Position numbers and translations under genes: made by a program. Positions 8,247 through 18,885 of a DNA stretch of 64,000 bases are shown here, one piece after another. The stretch's first letter is position 1, and each line of letters starts with the position of its first letter. The stretch is taken from the NCBI GenBank assembly GCA_021802945.1, contig JAJZRE010000001.1, positions 1-64,000 of the forward strand, given 5' to 3'. The notes below the pieces were generated by a model that ran no database searches, was not told the origin of the DNA, and was given only the letters and a program-made list of their open reading frames with translations. The stretch comes from Pseudomonadota bacterium (GTDB lineage: Bacteria; Pseudomonadota; Gammaproteobacteria; Burkholderiales; Thiobacillaceae).

Positions 8247-9311
8247 ATGAGCCTGGTTTTCCCCGTTCCCGTCAAACCCGTGATCCAACCGCCGCCCATG
8301 GTGGAGGAGGTACTCACCGACGATGAACGCGCCGAACTGAAAGCGCGCATCAAGCGTTTGATGAAGGAACAGGACGCGGTGCTGGTCGCGCACTACTACA
8401 CCTCGGCCGACCTGCAGGACCTGGCCGAGGAAACCGGCGGCTGCGTGTCGGATTCGCTGGAGATGGCGCGCTTCGGCCACGCCCATCCGGCGAAGACGCT
8501 GATCGTCGCCGGGGTCAGGTTCATGGGCGAAACCGCCAAGATCCTCAACCCGGAAAAGCGCGTCATCATGCCCGACCTGGGCGCCGACTGCTCGCTCGAC
8601 CTGGCGTGCCCGGCGGACGACTTCGCCGCCTTCTGCGACGCCCATCCAGACCGGCTCTCGGTGGTCTACGCCAACACCAGCGCGGCGGTGAAGGCGCGCG
8701 CCGACTGGGTTGTCACCTCCGGCATTGCCGCCAGGATCGTCAAATACCTGCACCAGCAGGGCCACAAGCTCCTGTGGGCGCCGGACCGGCACCTGGGCGA
8801 GTACGTGCGACGCATCAGCGGCGCCGACATGATCCTGTGGCAGGGCTCGTGCGTGGTGCACGAGGCGTTCAAGGCCGAGGCGCTGAAGAAGCTGCGCGCC
8901 GAGCACCCCAATGCCGCGGTGCTGGTGCACCCCGAGTCGCCCGAGTCGGTGATCGCGCTGGCCGACGTCGTCGGTTCGACCACCCAGCTGATCGAGGCGG
9001 TGCGCACCCTGCCCAACCCCGAGTTCATCGTCGCCACCGACAACGGCATCTTCCACAAGATGCATGCCGCCGCCGCCGGCAAGATCCTGCTGGAAGCGCC
9101 GACCGCCGGCGAGGGCGCGACCTGCCAATCCTGCGCCCATTGCCCGTGGATGGCGATGAACGGCCTGAGGAAGCTCGCCGCCGTGCTGGAACGGGGCGGC
9201 AACGAAATCCATATCGAGGAATCCATCCGCGTCCGCGCCCGGCTGTCGATCCAGAAAATGCTGGATTTCGCCGCGGCCGAGAAGGCCGGAACCATTCAAC
9301 TGGGCGACTGA
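8247..9311 (+). CDS. nadA: Quinolinate synthase A
   Basis: Condenses iminoaspartate with dihydroxyacetone phosphate to quinolinate in NAD synthesis; cytosolic, carrying an oxygen-labile [4Fe-4S] cluster. The 354-residue protein shows the three-fold repeat architecture of NadA with cluster cysteines in [10 protein letters not shown] (Cys115), GSCVVHEAF and the C-terminal [11 protein letters not shown], and the substrate motif [19 protein letters not shown]. Length matches the long proteobacterial form. It is transcribed divergently from hda with a 123-bp gap. Confidence 0.96.
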   Translation: MSLVFPVPVKPVIQPPPMVEEVLTDDERAELKARIKRLMKEQDAVLVAHYYTSADLQDLAEETGGCVSDSLEMARFGHAHPAKTLIVAGVRFMGETAKILNPEKRVIMPDLGADCSLDLACPADDFAAFCDAHPDRLSVVYANTSAAVKARADWVVTSGIAARIVKYLHQQGHKLLWAPDRHLGEYVRRISGADMILWQGSCVVHEAFKAEALKKLRAEHPNAAVLVHPESPESVIALADVVGSTTQLIEAVRTLPNPEFIVATDNGIFHKMHAAAAGKILLEAPTAGEGATCQSCAHCPWMAMNGLRKLAAVLERGGNEIHIEESIRVRARLSIQKMLDFAAAEKAGTIQLGD

Positions 9312-9321
9312 GCAGACCGTC

Positions 9322-10254
9322 ATGGCCGGAGCCAGCCTGCTCGCCCTGATCGACGACATCAGCACCATCCTTGATGATGTGTCGGTGCTGACCCAGGTTG
9401 CCGCCAGGAAAACCACGGGCGTGCTCGGCGACGACCTGGCGCTGAATGCCCAGCAGGTCGCCGGGGTGAAGGCCGCGCGCGAGCTTCCGGTGGTGTGGGC
9501 GGTATTCAAGGGCTCGCTCAGGAACAAGCTGATTCTCGTTCCCGCCGCGCTCGCCATCAGCGCGCTGGCACCGTGGGCGATCACGCCCTTGCTGATGCTG
9601 GGCGGCGCCTTCCTGTGCTATGAAGGCGTCGAGAAGCTGGCGCACGCATTCCTCCACCGCGAGGAAGCCGCGGCCCACCGTACCGAACTCGCCGAGGCAC
9701 TGGTCGACCCGACGGTCGACCTGGTGGCGCTGGAACAGGAGAAGATCAAGGGCGCGATCCGCACCGATTTCATCCTGTCGGCCGAAATCATCGTCATCAC
9801 GCTCGGTACGGTCGCCGCCGCCCCGTTAGGAATGCAGGTCGCGGTGCTGGCCGGCATCGCCCTCCTGATGACCATCGGGGTGTACGGCCTGGTCGCGGGC
9901 ATCGTCAAGCTCGACGACGGCGGCCTCTACCTCAGCCGGCGAGCCGGCGACGGCGTCGCGCGCCTGCAGCGCGGCCTCGGACGCGGCATTCTGCGCGCCG
10001 CGCCCTATCTGATGAAAGCCCTGTCGGTCGTCGGCACCGCGGCGATGTTTCTCGTCGGCGGCGGCATCCTGGTCCACGGCACGCCGGGCGCGCACGATCT
10101 CGTCCACCGCATCACCCATGCGGCGGAGGCTTTGCCGACCCTCGGCGGCATGCTGGCCACGCTCGCGCCGCTGTTCATCGATGCGCTGGGAGGCATCGTC
10201 GCGGGCGCCCTGATTCTGGGCGGCCTGACAGCAGCCCGACGCCTGTTCCGCTAA
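9322..10254 (+). CDS. DUF808 family inner-membrane protein (YedI-like)
   Basis: A 310-residue membrane protein of the DUF808/YedI family. The N-terminus carries the family signature (MAGASLLALIDDISTILDDV, then QVAARKTTGVLGDDLALNAQQV). Several hydrophobic helices follow, in the middle (LILVPAALAISALAPWAITPLLMLGG, EIIVITLGTVAAAPLGMQVAVLAGIALLMTIG) and at the C-terminus. Family function is not established; it has been guessed to be a transporter. It starts 10 bp after nadA, so the two probably share a transcript. Confidence 0.88.
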   Translation: MAGASLLALIDDISTILDDVSVLTQVAARKTTGVLGDDLALNAQQVAGVKAARELPVVWAVFKGSLRNKLILVPAALAISALAPWAITPLLMLGGAFLCYEGVEKLAHAFLHREEAAAHRTELAEALVDPTVDLVALEQEKIKGAIRTDFILSAEIIVITLGTVAAAPLGMQVAVLAGIALLMTIGVYGLVAGIVKLDDGGLYLSRRAGDGVARLQRGLGRGILRAAPYLMKALSVVGTAAMFLVGGGILVHGTPGAHDLVHRITHAAEALPTLGGMLATLAPLFIDALGGIVAGALILGGLTAARRLFR

Positions 10255-10284
10255 TCCGGCCTGCTTATTTCTGGTAGGGCTGGA

Positions 10285-11115
10285 TCAGCTTGCGCACCGG
10301 ATCGTAGTCCCGGTCGTCGACGACAGCGAAGCCGTCGTAGGCACGATCGAATGCTTCCAGGGTGGCGCTGCCGTCAGGGGTGGTTTTTTCAGGGCCAACA
10401 ATGCGTCGCGCAGCTTGTTGCGCACGGCCACGGGCATGCGCGGATTCACGGCAAAGATATAGGACGGCAAGGGGGGCGTGCTGCCGATCACGACGATGCC
10501 CTGGTTCCTGAAATCGTCGGCGACGGAGTCTTTCAGAATGCCGCCGTCGAAATTCCCTGCCAGCACCGCCTTGGCGATATTGTCGTAATGCTTGAGATAG
10601 GCGAAGCGTGAGAAGTCGGTCATCTTCACACCCATCGACTCGACGGATGCCCTTTGCAGCAAGGCCTTTTCATCGCCAAAGGCAAAGCGCTTGCCCTTGA
10701 GTTCTGCCGGGGTGGCGATGCCGGAACCGGCCTTTACGCCAATGACCAGCGAAAAATACGGACGCCCCTGGATGGTGGGCGCAACCAGCGGGATCACCCC
10801 GTATTTCTTGTGCGCCTCGATGTAGGCCACGGGCGTGAGGTAGGCAATCTGGGTCTGGCCCGTGCCCAGTTCTTCCACGGCGGAGCCCAGATTGGGAGAT
10901 GGCCGGAAGCGAATGTTGAGATCGGTGCTCAGCGCAAGATAGTTTGTCAGCGCGCTCATGCGCTTGATCATCTCGACCGGGATATCCATGGCCACCGAGC
11001 CCATGGATACCGTGCCGGTAGGCGCATGCGGACTCGGCGCAGCCCGGGCAGGTGCAAGCAGCACACCCGCCAGCACGGTGGTCAGCAGGGGCTGAAGCAG
11101 TTTTCTCGTATTCAT
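10285..11115 (-). CDS. PhnD-like phosphate/phosphonate-type periplasmic binding protein (C-terminus frameshifted)
   Basis: The product begins with a signal peptide cleaved near LLAPARAA and contains a type-2 periplasmic-binding fold of the PhnD/PtxB class (SALTNYLALSTDLNIRFRPSPNLGSAVEELGTGQTQIAYLTPVAYIEAHKKYG). As read, the last 35 residues are nonsense (KKPPLTAAPPWKHS). Adding one base to the A6 run (T6 at 10384-10389 on the plus strand) restores a sensible ending, TPDGSATLEAFDRAYDGF then LIQPYQK, stopping at 10265. The gene is therefore either broken by a one-base deletion or affected by a homopolymer sequencing error. It overlaps the upstream diguanylate cyclase by four bases (ATGA), so the binding protein probably feeds a signal to that enzyme rather than an ABC transporter, since no permease or ATPase is nearby (inference). 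Confidence 0.75.
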   Translation of the reverse strand: MNTRKLLQPLLTTVLAGVLLAPARAAPSPHAPTGTVSMGSVAMDIPVEMIKRMSALTNYLALSTDLNIRFRPSPNLGSAVEELGTGQTQIAYLTPVAYIEAHKKYGVIPLVAPTIQGRPYFSLVIGVKAGSGIATPAELKGKRFAFGDEKALLQRASVESMGVKMTDFSRFAYLKHYDNIAKAVLAGNFDGGILKDSVADDFRNQGIVVIGSTPPLPSYIFAVNPRMPVAVRNKLRDALLALKKPPLTAAPPWKHSIVPTTASLSSTTGTTIRCAS

Positions 11116-11639
11116 GATGTCATTCGTTCCTGGGCATGGGGGACTTCGAGAAACAGGCTGCAGCAGTCGCGCCCGCCGTTCTTTGCCTGGTAGAGGGCCT
11201 TGTCGGCGGCGTAATAGAGCGCCTGCGGCGCTTTCATGGAATGGTTGTACTGCGCGATCCCGACGCTGAGGCTGATGTTCAGGTGGGTCCCTTCGTATTC
11301 GAACGGGTGTGCCCGCACACTTTCCAGAAAAATCTCGACGAACATTCTGGCCTGCTCGCTATTCGTGTGATACAGCACGATAGCGAATTCGTCCCCACCG
11401 AGGCGCGCCGGCAAATCGGATTTGCGGACGTGCAGGCGCATCAGGGTGGCGATATCGCGCAGCACCGCATCGCCCGCGCCGTGGCCATGGCTGTCGTTGA
11501 TCCGCTTGAAGTGGTCGATATCGAACAGCACCAGCGTGATCTCTTCCGCATAGCGCTCGGACTGATGAAACATCCGCGACAGGGTTTCGTCGAATTTGCG
11601 GCGATTGGGCAACTCGGTCAGCCAGTCGGTCGTCGCCAT
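11112..11639 (-). pseudogene. Diguanylate cyclase, GGDEF part (separated by frameshift)
   Basis: C-terminal half of a membrane diguanylate cyclase that makes cyclic di-GMP from two GTP. A complete GGDEF domain is visible: TDWLTELPNRRKF at the start, metal-binding FDIDHFKRINDSHGH, active site ARLGGDEFAIVLYH, and the closing ALYYAADKALYQAKNGGR. An RxxD inhibitory site is not evident five residues before GGDEF. The ATG at 11639 is internal to the ancestral protein; no ribosome-binding site supports independent translation. It reads directly on from the sensor half once one G is added to the G6 run at about 11682-11687. Confidence 0.8.
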
Positions 11640-12397
11640 GGTGCTGAGCAGGTCGAGCGCTTGCTCGAGTTCCCGGGTTCGCCCCCCAACTGAACGTTCT
11701 TCTCCCGCAACTCCTGGTTGGCAAAGTCGATCTTGCTGCGCAGCTTTTCGTGATAACTGGCCAGCGACTTGTTCATGGTATTGAATACCGACACCAGCCG
11801 CCCGATCTCGTCCCTGCTCTTCACTTCCAGATCGCGGGCGACGAACGAGCCGCCCTTTTCAGCGGCTTCTTCCATGGCCGTCGTCAGCTTGCTGATCGGC
11901 GAGACAATGCCCCTCGCGGTAAAGAAATAGACGATCAGCCCGAGACTCGCGCCAAAAATGATCTGTTCGGCAACAATCCGCCAATAGAGCGCGTCGAGTG
12001 CCTTTTCCAGCGCATCGGTCGAAATATCGACGGTCACGCCGCCGATATTCCGGCCGTTGAAAACGATGGGCGCCTCGAAGCGCTTGTAGGTTCCGCCTTC
12101 ATTCCCGTGAGCCTGGGTCATCACGCGACCGTTCTGGTTGCGGATGACGACGCGGATCACATTGGCCTGCCGCGCAACATTGGCGGCGAGGATTTCCAGG
12201 TTGCCATAATCGTATCCGGCAACCAGGGACGCAGCGCCGGAGGCGGTGGCATTGGCCACGCTCTGACCCGACTTGCCGATCAGTTCGCTGAGCGAGCCAC
12301 GCTCGTTCTGGACGCGAACCACGCTGATCGCGGCCGACGTGATCAGCACGCCTGTCATGACATAGCCGATAAGTTTGCTGCTCAAACCAACCTGCAA
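11618..12397 (-). pseudogene. Diguanylate cyclase, membrane sensor/HAMP part (separated by frameshift)
   Basis: N-terminal half of the same enzyme. It has a first membrane helix (residues about 8-28), a periplasmic sensor domain of about 120 residues, a second helix (EQIIFGASLGLIVYFFTARG), a HAMP linker (PISKLTTAMEEAAEKGG) and a coiled-coil signalling helix. After LREKNVQLGG the frame runs into 20 unrelated residues; one more G gives RTRELEQALDLLSTMATTDW and continues into the GGDEF domain. The start is TTG, chosen because AGGAGG lies at the correct distance upstream. Adjacent to the PhnD-like protein, which may bind the ligand and dock to this periplasmic domain (inference). Confidence 0.78.
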
Positions 12398-12619
12398 CTC
12401 GACCTCCTGGACATGGGCCGCACGGTCAATCTTCCACGGTTATACGTAGTATCGGAGCTTCCCACGGGAACTGTAGGCGCACAGCCGCGGCGTGCTGTCC
12501 CGAAGCGGCGACTGCCCGGGCAAGGCTGGCCGCCCGAAATGCAGCCATATCCCGTAAAATGTCGTCTTTGAAGCAGATCGATTCGGCCCCGCCCCGGCGA
12601 CGCCCGAGCCCAACCCAGC

Positions 12620-15600
12620 ATGACCGCACGCCTGCGCGAGATTCCCTACAACTACACCTCGTTTTCCGACCGCGAAATCGTCATCCGCCTGCTCGGCGCC
12701 GATGCATGGCACGTACTCAACACCCTGCGCGGCGAACGCCGGACGGGGCGCTCGGCGCGCATGCTGTTCGAAGTGCTGGGCGATATCTGGGTGGTGCGGC
12801 GCAACCCCTACCTGGAAGACGACCTGCTCGACAATCCCAAGCGGCGGCAGATGCTGGTCGACGCCTTGCGGCATCGCCTCCACGAGATCGAGGTGCGGCG
12901 GCAGGGCAACGAGCTGGTCGGACAGCTGCTGGCGGCGGCGGAACGGGCGGTGCGCGAATTCGAGGCCTGGTTCGCCGACACCGCCAGCCTGCGCGCGCGC
13001 ATCCTGCGCCGCCTGGGGGGCGTCACCCGGCGCGACAACATCGCGTTCGACGGCCTGGCGCGCGTCTCGCACGTCACCGATGCGACCGACTGGCGCGTGG
13101 AATACCCCTTCGTGGTGCTGACCCCGGACACCGAAGCCGAGATGGCCGCGCTGGTGGCCGGGCTGATCGAACTGGGGCTGACCATCATCCCGCGCGGCGG
13201 CGGCACCGGCTACACCGGCGGCGCGGTGCCGCTCACGGATCGTGCCGCGGTCGTCAACACCGAAAAGCTCGAAGCGATGAGCGCGGTCGAGATGCTGCAC
13301 CTGCCGGGCTGCGAATTCGAGGTTCCCACCATCCATTGTGGCGCCGGCGTGGTGACCAAGCGGGTGATGGACGCGGCCGACGCCGCCGGTCTGGTGTTCG
13401 CGGTCGACCCGACCTCGGCCGACGCCTCGACCATCGGCGGCAACGTATCGATGAACGCGGGCGGCAAAAAGGCCGTGCTGTGGGGCACCGCGCTGGACAA
13501 CCTGGTGTCGTGGAAGATGGTCACGCCGGACGCCGACTGGATCGAAGTGAGCCGCCTCAACCACAACCTCGGCAAGATCCACGATGTGGCCGCGGCCACC
13601 TTCGAAGTTCGCCGCTTTGCCGCCGACGGCAAGACGCCCAAAGGCTCGCCGGAAATTCTCACCATCCCCGGCAGCCGCTTTCGCAAGACGGGGCTGGGCA
13701 AGGACGTCACCGACAAGTTCCTCGCCGGCCTGCCCGGCATCCAGAAGGAGGGCTGCGACGGCCTCATCACCTCGGCGCGCTTCGTCCTCCACCGGCTGCC
13801 CGAACACACCCGCACCGTCTGTCTGGAATTCTTCGGTACGGCACGCGACGCCACCCCGGCGATCGTCGAAATCAAGGACTACTGCGACGCCCACCCCGAG
13901 GTCCTGCTGGCCGGCCTGGAGCACCTCGACGCCCGCTACGTCAAGGCGGTCGGCTATGCGACCAAGGCGCCGCGCGCCGCGCGCCCGAACATGGTGCTGC
14001 TGATCGACGTGGTGTCGGACAACGAAGTGGCCGTCGGCGAAGCCGCGTCGAAGATCGTCCAGCTCGCCAACATGCGCGGGGGCGAAGGCTTCATCGCGGT
14101 GTCGGCGGAGACGCGCAAGAAATTCTGGCTCGACCGCGCCCGCACAGCGGCCATCGCGGCGCACACCAACGCGTTCAAGATCAACGAGGACGTGGTGATT
14201 CCGCTGCCGCGCCTGGGCGACTACACCGACGGCATCGAGCGCATCAACATCGAACTGTCGATCGCCAACAAGCTGCGGCTGCTCGATGCGCTGGCCGCGT
14301 TCTTTGCCGCGCCGCTGCCCCTGCTGGAGGACGACGATACCGTCGCCGATCCGGCGCAGGTGGCGGAAAAGCAGGCCCAGGCGCGCACCCTGATCGCCGC
14401 CGCGCAGGCCCGCTGGGCCGGCTACCTGACCAACCTCGATGCGCCGCACGAGAACGGAACGATCTTCACCGCGCTGCGCGACAAGCACCTCCGCGTGTCA
14501 TGGAAGCGCGAGGTGCGGCGCGAACTGCACCAGTTGTTCATCGGCCGCGAATACACCCCGGTGCTCGAGTCCTGCGACCGCATCCACGGCGAGATTCTGA
14601 AAAGCCGCGTGTTCGTGGCGTTGCACATGCACGCCGGCGACGGCAACGTGCACACCAACATTCCGGTCAACTCCGATGACTATGCGATGCTGCAGTCCGC
14701 CAACGCCGCGGTCGCCCGCATCATGAAACTGGCCACCGACCTCGGCGGGGTGATCTCGGGCGAGCACGGCATCGGGCTGACCAAGCTGGAATTCCTCGAC
14801 GAGGCGACCATCGCGACCTTCGCCGACTACAAGCAGAAGGTCGACCCTGCGCATCGCTTCAACAAGGGCAAGCTGCTGCCCGGCGCCGACCTGCGCAATG
14901 CCTACACGCCGTCGTTCAGCCTGCTGGAGGCCGAGTCGATCATCCTCGAAGCCTCCGAAACCGGCGCGATCGCCGATTCGATCAAGGACTGCCTGCGCTG
15001 CGGCAAGTGCAAGCCGGTGTGCAACACGCACATTCCGCGCGCCAACCTGCTCTACTCGCCGCGCAACAAGATCCTCGCCACCTCGCTGCTGATCGAGGCC
15101 TTCCTGTACGAGGAACAGACGCGGCGCGGCGTGTCGCTGAAGCACTTCGACGAATTCGGCGATGTCGCCGACCACTGCACCGTCTGCCACAAGTGCAAGA
15201 ATCCCTGCCCGGTCGACATCGACTTCGGCGACGTCTCGATCGCCATGCGCAACATGCTGCGCAAGCAGGGCAAGAAGAAATTCAACCCCGGCACCTGGGC
15301 GTCGATGGCCTTCCTCAACGCGACCGACCCCGCCACCATCAAGGCGCTGCGGAAACCGCTGATCGAATGGGGCTACGCCAGCCAGCGGTTCGGTCACCAG
15401 TTGTTCAAGCGCATGGGCCTGATCCAGGCGCAGACCCAACACCCCCCAGCCACGCTGGGCCGGCCGAAGCCTGTCGCGCAGGTGATTCACCTGGTCAACA
15501 AACCGATGCCGGGCGGGCTGCCGAAGAAGACCTCGCGCGCGCTGCTCGGGCTGGAAGATCCGTCGATCGTCCCCATCCTGCGCAATCCGGCCAAGCTGTC

Positions 15601-16390
15601 CGACGACTCCGATGCGGTGTTCTATTTTCCGGGCTGCGGCTCGGAACGGCTGTTTTCCCAGATCGGGCTCGCCACCCAGGCCATGCTGTTCGAACTCGGC
15701 GCCCAGACCGTGCTGCCGCCGGGCTACCTCTGTTGCGGCTATCCGCAAACCGCGGGCGGCCAGGCCGACAAGGGCGAGGCGATCACCGCGGCCAACCGCG
15801 TGCTGTTCCACCGCGTCGCCAACACGCTCAACTACCTCGACATCAAGACGGTGATCGTGTCATGCGGCACCTGCATGGACCAGCTGCTGAAATACGAATT
15901 CGGGAAGATCTTCCCCGGCTGCCGCCTGCTCGACATCCACGAATACCTCATGGAAAAAGGCGTCAGGCTCGACAACGTGCGCGGCGAGCAATACCTCTTC
16001 CACGACCCCTGCCACACGCCGATGAAGACCCACGCGCCGATGAAGGTCGCCAACACGCTGCTGGGCGGCGGCGTGCGCCTTTCGGACCGCTGCTGCGGCG
16101 AGTCCGGGACGCTTGCCGTCAGCCGGCCCGACATCTCGACGCAGATCCGCTTCCGCAAGGAAGAGGAAATCCGCTCCGGCGTCGCCGCCGTCGCCAAAGA
16201 CAATCAGCCGGTCAAGCTGCTCACCAGCTGTCCCTCCTGCCTGCAGGGGCTGGCGCGCTACAGCGACGACACCGGCACCGAGCCGGACTACATCGTGATC
16301 GAACTCGCCAAGAAGCTGCTGGGCGAGAACTGGATGGCGAGCTACCTCGCGCGCGTGGGGAACGGCGGCATCGAGCGGGTACTGCTGTGA
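12620..16390 (+). CDS. Giant FAD-linked / Fe-S oxidoreductase (DUF3683 - FAD_binding_4 - CCG type)
   Basis: A 1256-residue GlcD/GlcF-type fusion. An N-terminal DUF3683-like region (residues 1-150) is followed by a PCMH-type FAD domain ([15 protein letters not shown], about residue 190), a C-terminal FAD-oxidase domain ([28 protein letters not shown]), two [4Fe-4S] motifs ([11 protein letters not shown] near residue 793; [13 protein letters not shown] near 853) and two CCG domains (CCGYPQ near 1039; CCGESGT near 1158). The enzyme probably oxidises a 2-hydroxy acid such as D-lactate or glycolate and passes electrons to the respiratory chain; the substrate cannot be told from sequence. The stop codon overlaps the GTG of the HIT gene by three bases. 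Confidence 0.9.
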   Translation: MTARLREIPYNYTSFSDREIVIRLLGADAWHVLNTLRGERRTGRSARMLFEVLGDIWVVRRNPYLEDDLLDNPKRRQMLVDALRHRLHEIEVRRQGNELVGQLLAAAERAVREFEAWFADTASLRARILRRLGGVTRRDNIAFDGLARVSHVTDATDWRVEYPFVVLTPDTEAEMAALVAGLIELGLTIIPRGGGTGYTGGAVPLTDRAAVVNTEKLEAMSAVEMLHLPGCEFEVPTIHCGAGVVTKRVMDAADAAGLVFAVDPTSADASTIGGNVSMNAGGKKAVLWGTALDNLVSWKMVTPDADWIEVSRLNHNLGKIHDVAAATFEVRRFAADGKTPKGSPEILTIPGSRFRKTGLGKDVTDKFLAGLPGIQKEGCDGLITSARFVLHRLPEHTRTVCLEFFGTARDATPAIVEIKDYCDAHPEVLLAGLEHLDARYVKAVGYATKAPRAARPNMVLLIDVVSDNEVAVGEAASKIVQLANMRGGEGFIAVSAETRKKFWLDRARTAAIAAHTNAFKINEDVVIPLPRLGDYTDGIERINIELSIANKLRLLDALAAFFAAPLPLLEDDDTVADPAQVAEKQAQARTLIAAAQARWAGYLTNLDAPHENGTIFTALRDKHLRVSWKREVRRELHQLFIGREYTPVLESCDRIHGEILKSRVFVALHMHAGDGNVHTNIPVNSDDYAMLQSANAAVARIMKLATDLGGVISGEHGIGLTKLEFLDEATIATFADYKQKVDPAHRFNKGKLLPGADLRNAYTPSFSLLEAESIILEASETGAIADSIKDCLRCGKCKPVCNTHIPRANLLYSPRNKILATSLLIEAFLYEEQTRRGVSLKHFDEFGDVADHCTVCHKCKNPCPVDIDFGDVSIAMRNMLRKQGKKKFNPGTWASMAFLNATDPATIKALRKPLIEWGYASQRFGHQLFKRMGLIQAQTQHPPATLGRPKPVAQVIHLVNKPMPGGLPKKTSRALLGLEDPSIVPILRNPAKLSDDSDAVFYFPGCGSERLFSQIGLATQAMLFELGAQTVLPPGYLCCGYPQTAGGQADKGEAITAANRVLFHRVANTLNYLDIKTVIVSCGTCMDQLLKYEFGKIFPGCRLLDIHEYLMEKGVRLDNVRGEQYLFHDPCHTPMKTHAPMKVANTLLGGGVRLSDRCCGESGTLAVSRPDISTQIRFRKEEEIRSGVAAVAKDNQPVKLLTSCPSCLQGLARYSDDTGTEPDYIVIELAKKLLGENWMASYLARVGNGGIERVLL

Positions 16391-16812
16391 GCTGTCCCCT
16401 GTGCGACACCCCGGGCGGTACGCCGCTGTGGCAGGACGATCTCTGCCGCGTCGTGCGCGCCGACGAACCGGATTACCCCGGCTTTCTGCGCGTCATCCTG
16501 AACGCCCACGTCAAGGAAATGACCGACCTGGCTGCCGCCGACCAGCAGGCCTTGATGGGCGCGGTGCTGGCGGCCGAAGCGGCATTGCGCGAGGTGCTGG
16601 GGCCGGACAAGATCAACCTCGCCTCGCTCGGCAACATGGTGCCGCATGTGCACTGGCACGTGATCCCGCGGTTTGCGGACGACCCGCACTTTCCCAATCC
16701 GGTCTGGGGCGCCAGACGGCGCAGCACGCCGCACGCCGCGTCCGCCGATCTGGATGCGCAGCTTGCGGCCGCTCTCAGCCGACGGCTTGGCCGCGCCCGG
16801 GAAACGGAATGA
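16387..16812 (+). CDS. HIT-family hydrolase
   Basis: A 141-residue histidine-triad protein; the catalytic signature HVHWHVIPR is near residue 93. HIT enzymes cleave nucleotidyl phosphates such as Ap4A or adenosine phosphoramidate. The N-terminus MSCPLCD has a CxxC pair typical of zinc-binding HIT subgroups, though the second half of such a zinc site is not obvious. The start is GTG, overlapping the stop of the large oxidoreductase (GTGA), indicating translational coupling. The 3' end overlaps the convergent phoR by 38 bp. Confidence 0.9.
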   Translation: MSCPLCDTPGGTPLWQDDLCRVVRADEPDYPGFLRVILNAHVKEMTDLAAADQQALMGAVLAAEAALREVLGPDKINLASLGNMVPHVHWHVIPRFADDPHFPNPVWGARRRSTPHAASADLDAQLAAALSRRLGRARETE

Positions 16813-18127
16813 CGGCGGCGCCCGGTTGTACGCTGGCCTGCTGCATGCGCTGGGCCGGGAAGATGGCCGCAAAGGTGCTGCCCTTGCCGGGAATCGACTG
16901 GATTTCCAGCCGCGCGCCGTGGCGGGTGAGGACATGCTTGACGATGGCAAGCCCCAGCCCGGTGCCCCCGGTTTCGCGCGAGCGGCTGCGATCGACCCGG
17001 TAGAAGCGCTCGGTCAGGCGCGGGATATGCTCTGCGGCGATGCCTTCACCGGTGTCGGTGACGGCAAACACGCCTTCACCGGCGCGCTCGCGCCATACGA
17101 GGGTGATCTCGCCGCCTTCCGGCGTGTAGCGCACCGCGTTCGACACCAGGTTGCCGAGCGCGCTGCGGATTTCCTGCAGGCTGCCTTTCAGCCCGGCGGC
17201 GCTTTCCAGTTGCAGGTTGACCCGGTGCCGCCCGCGGCTCAGCGACTCGGCCTCCGCTTTCAGCGCCCGCGCCAGTTCGGGGACGTCGACGGGCTCGTCC
17301 TTGAGGGCATGGTCGGCGCTCTCCAGCCGTGACAGGATCAGCAAATCGTCCAGGAGATGCTGCATGCGGCGGGTGTGGTCCAGCATCAGGTCGAAATAAT
17401 GGCGGGTCTCGGCGGCAGGCAGGTCGTTCGCATCGGCCAGGGTTTCGACGAAACCGCCGACCACCGTCAGGGGCGTGCGCAGTTCGTGCGAGACATTGGC
17501 GATGAAGTCGCGGCGCATCGCATCGACGCGTTCGAGGTCGGTGATGTCGCGGGCGACCAGCAGCTTTTGCGACTCGCCGAACGGCACGAGCTGCAGGGAC
17601 AGGGTGAGCTCGCGATTGACCGGCGACTTGCAGACCAGGCGCCGCGAATAATCGGCGGCGTCAAGAAAGTCCAGGAACTGTGCCTGACGCAGCAGGTAAC
17701 GGATGAACTGGCCACGATCGCGCTCGCAGTCCAGCCCCATGTATTTGCGGGAGGCAGGATTGCACCATTCGATCTGTTCGCTGCCGTTGAGGATGACCAT
17801 GCCGTCGGGCACGGCCATCGCGGCATGTTCGAACTGTTCGAGCGCGGAGGTGAGCTGGCCGCGGCTGGCTTTCTGGCGCTTCTGGAGTTTTTGCAGCCGG
17901 TAGAAGATGTCGCCCCAGGTGCCGGTGGCGTCGGGCGGCTCGACTTCGTCCGGGTTCTCCAGCCAGCGCGCCAGGCGGAATTCCTGCCACAGGCGGCGCA
18001 GCATGACGAAGGCCTGGACGCCGGCCAGAAATCCCAGCGCAGCCACCCAGCCGGAGCCCGCCCACAGAATCAGCGCCACCAGCAATACGCTGGCCAGCAC
18101 ACTGAGCGGACGCCACCAGAAACCCAT
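16775..18127 (-). CDS. phoR: Phosphate-regulon sensor histidine kinase PhoR
   Basis: Membrane histidine kinase that phosphorylates PhoB when phosphate is scarce. The 450-residue protein has two N-terminal membrane helices (residues about 7-45), a cytoplasmic charged linker, a PAS domain (VPDGMVILNGSEQIEWCNPASRKYMGL), the HisKA box with the phospho-accepting histidine (DFIANVSHELRTPLTVV), and a HATPase domain (NLVSNAVRYTPEGG; DTGEGIAAEH; GGTGLGLAIVKHV). This is the standard PhoR layout. It lies 30 bp downstream of phoB and shares its transcript. Confidence 0.95.
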   Translation of the reverse strand: MGFWWRPLSVLASVLLVALILWAGSGWVAALGFLAGVQAFVMLRRLWQEFRLARWLENPDEVEPPDATGTWGDIFYRLQKLQKRQKASRGQLTSALEQFEHAAMAVPDGMVILNGSEQIEWCNPASRKYMGLDCERDRGQFIRYLLRQAQFLDFLDAADYSRRLVCKSPVNRELTLSLQLVPFGESQKLLVARDITDLERVDAMRRDFIANVSHELRTPLTVVGGFVETLADANDLPAAETRHYFDLMLDHTRRMQHLLDDLLILSRLESADHALKDEPVDVPELARALKAEAESLSRGRHRVNLQLESAAGLKGSLQEIRSALGNLVSNAVRYTPEGGEITLVWRERAGEGVFAVTDTGEGIAAEHIPRLTERFYRVDRSRSRETGGTGLGLAIVKHVLTRHGARLEIQSIPGKGSTFAAIFPAQRMQQASVQPGAAVIPFPGRGQAVG

Positions 18128-18157
18128 GCTTATCTGCCCAAAAACCCGGTGAACGGA

Positions 18158-18850
18158 TTATCCCACGTCGGCCGAAAAGCGGTAACCCGATCCGCGCACG
18201 GTCTGGATCAGGTCGGCATGGCCGGACGGCTCCAGCGCCAGGCGCAGGCGGCGGATGTGGACGTCGACCGTGCGCTCCTCGACGAACACGTCGTCGCCCC
18301 ATACCTGGTCGAGCAACTGGGTGCGCGAGTAGACCCGCTCGGGGTGGGTCATGAAGAAGTGCAGCAGACGGAACTCGGTCGGACCCAGTTCCAGGGCCTG
18401 CCCTTTGCCCTGCACGCGGTGGCTGACGGGGTCGAGCCTGAGGCCGTTGATTTCCACCGGCTCGTCGGTCATCTGCGGCGCGCGGCGGCGCAGGACGGCC
18501 TTGATGCGCGACACCAGTTCGCGCGGCGAGAACGGCTTGGTGATGTAGTCGTCGGCGCCGGTATCCAGCCCCAGCACCTTGTCGCGTTCCTCGCCGCGCG
18601 CGGTCAGCATGATGATGGGGATCGGCTGGTAGCGCTCGTCGCTGCGCAGACGCTTGCACAGGTCGATGCCCGACATGCCGGGCAGCATCCAGTCGAGCAG
18701 GATGACGTCGGGCAGGGTGTTCTTGAGGAATTTCAGCGCGTGTTCGGCGTCGCTGGCGGCGGTGACCTGATGGCCGGCCTGCGCCAGATTGAATTTCAGC
18801 AGCTCCTGAATTCCGGGTTCGTCCTCGACCAGCAAGATATTGGCAGCCAT
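18158..18850 (-). CDS. phoB: Phosphate-regulon response regulator PhoB
   Basis: A 230-residue OmpR-class regulator: receiver domain with acidic pocket (EDEP) and phospho-acceptor Asp53 in [12 protein letters not shown], conserved Thr/Lys ([13 protein letters not shown]), then a winged-helix DNA-binding domain ([45 protein letters not shown]). It activates phosphate-uptake genes by binding Pho boxes. Its own upstream region contains a three-repeat Pho box, so autoregulation is expected. Confidence 0.96.
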   Translation of the reverse strand: MAANILLVEDEPGIQELLKFNLAQAGHQVTAASDAEHALKFLKNTLPDVILLDWMLPGMSGIDLCKRLRSDERYQPIPIIMLTARGEERDKVLGLDTGADDYITKPFSPRELVSRIKAVLRRRAPQMTDEPVEINGLRLDPVSHRVQGKGQALELGPTEFRLLHFFMTHPERVYSRTQLLDQVWGDDVFVEERTVDVHIRRLRLALEPSGHADLIQTVRGSGYRFSADVG

Positions 18851-18885
18851 GTTGATTCCAGCCTTGATTGAATGTTGGCCATCCT

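Noticed and set aside
12440-14488. Open frame of 682 codons on the minus strand opposite the FAD/Fe-S oxidoreductase
   Set aside because: It mirrors codon positions of a strong coding gene in GC-rich DNA, has no domain and no ribosome-binding site.
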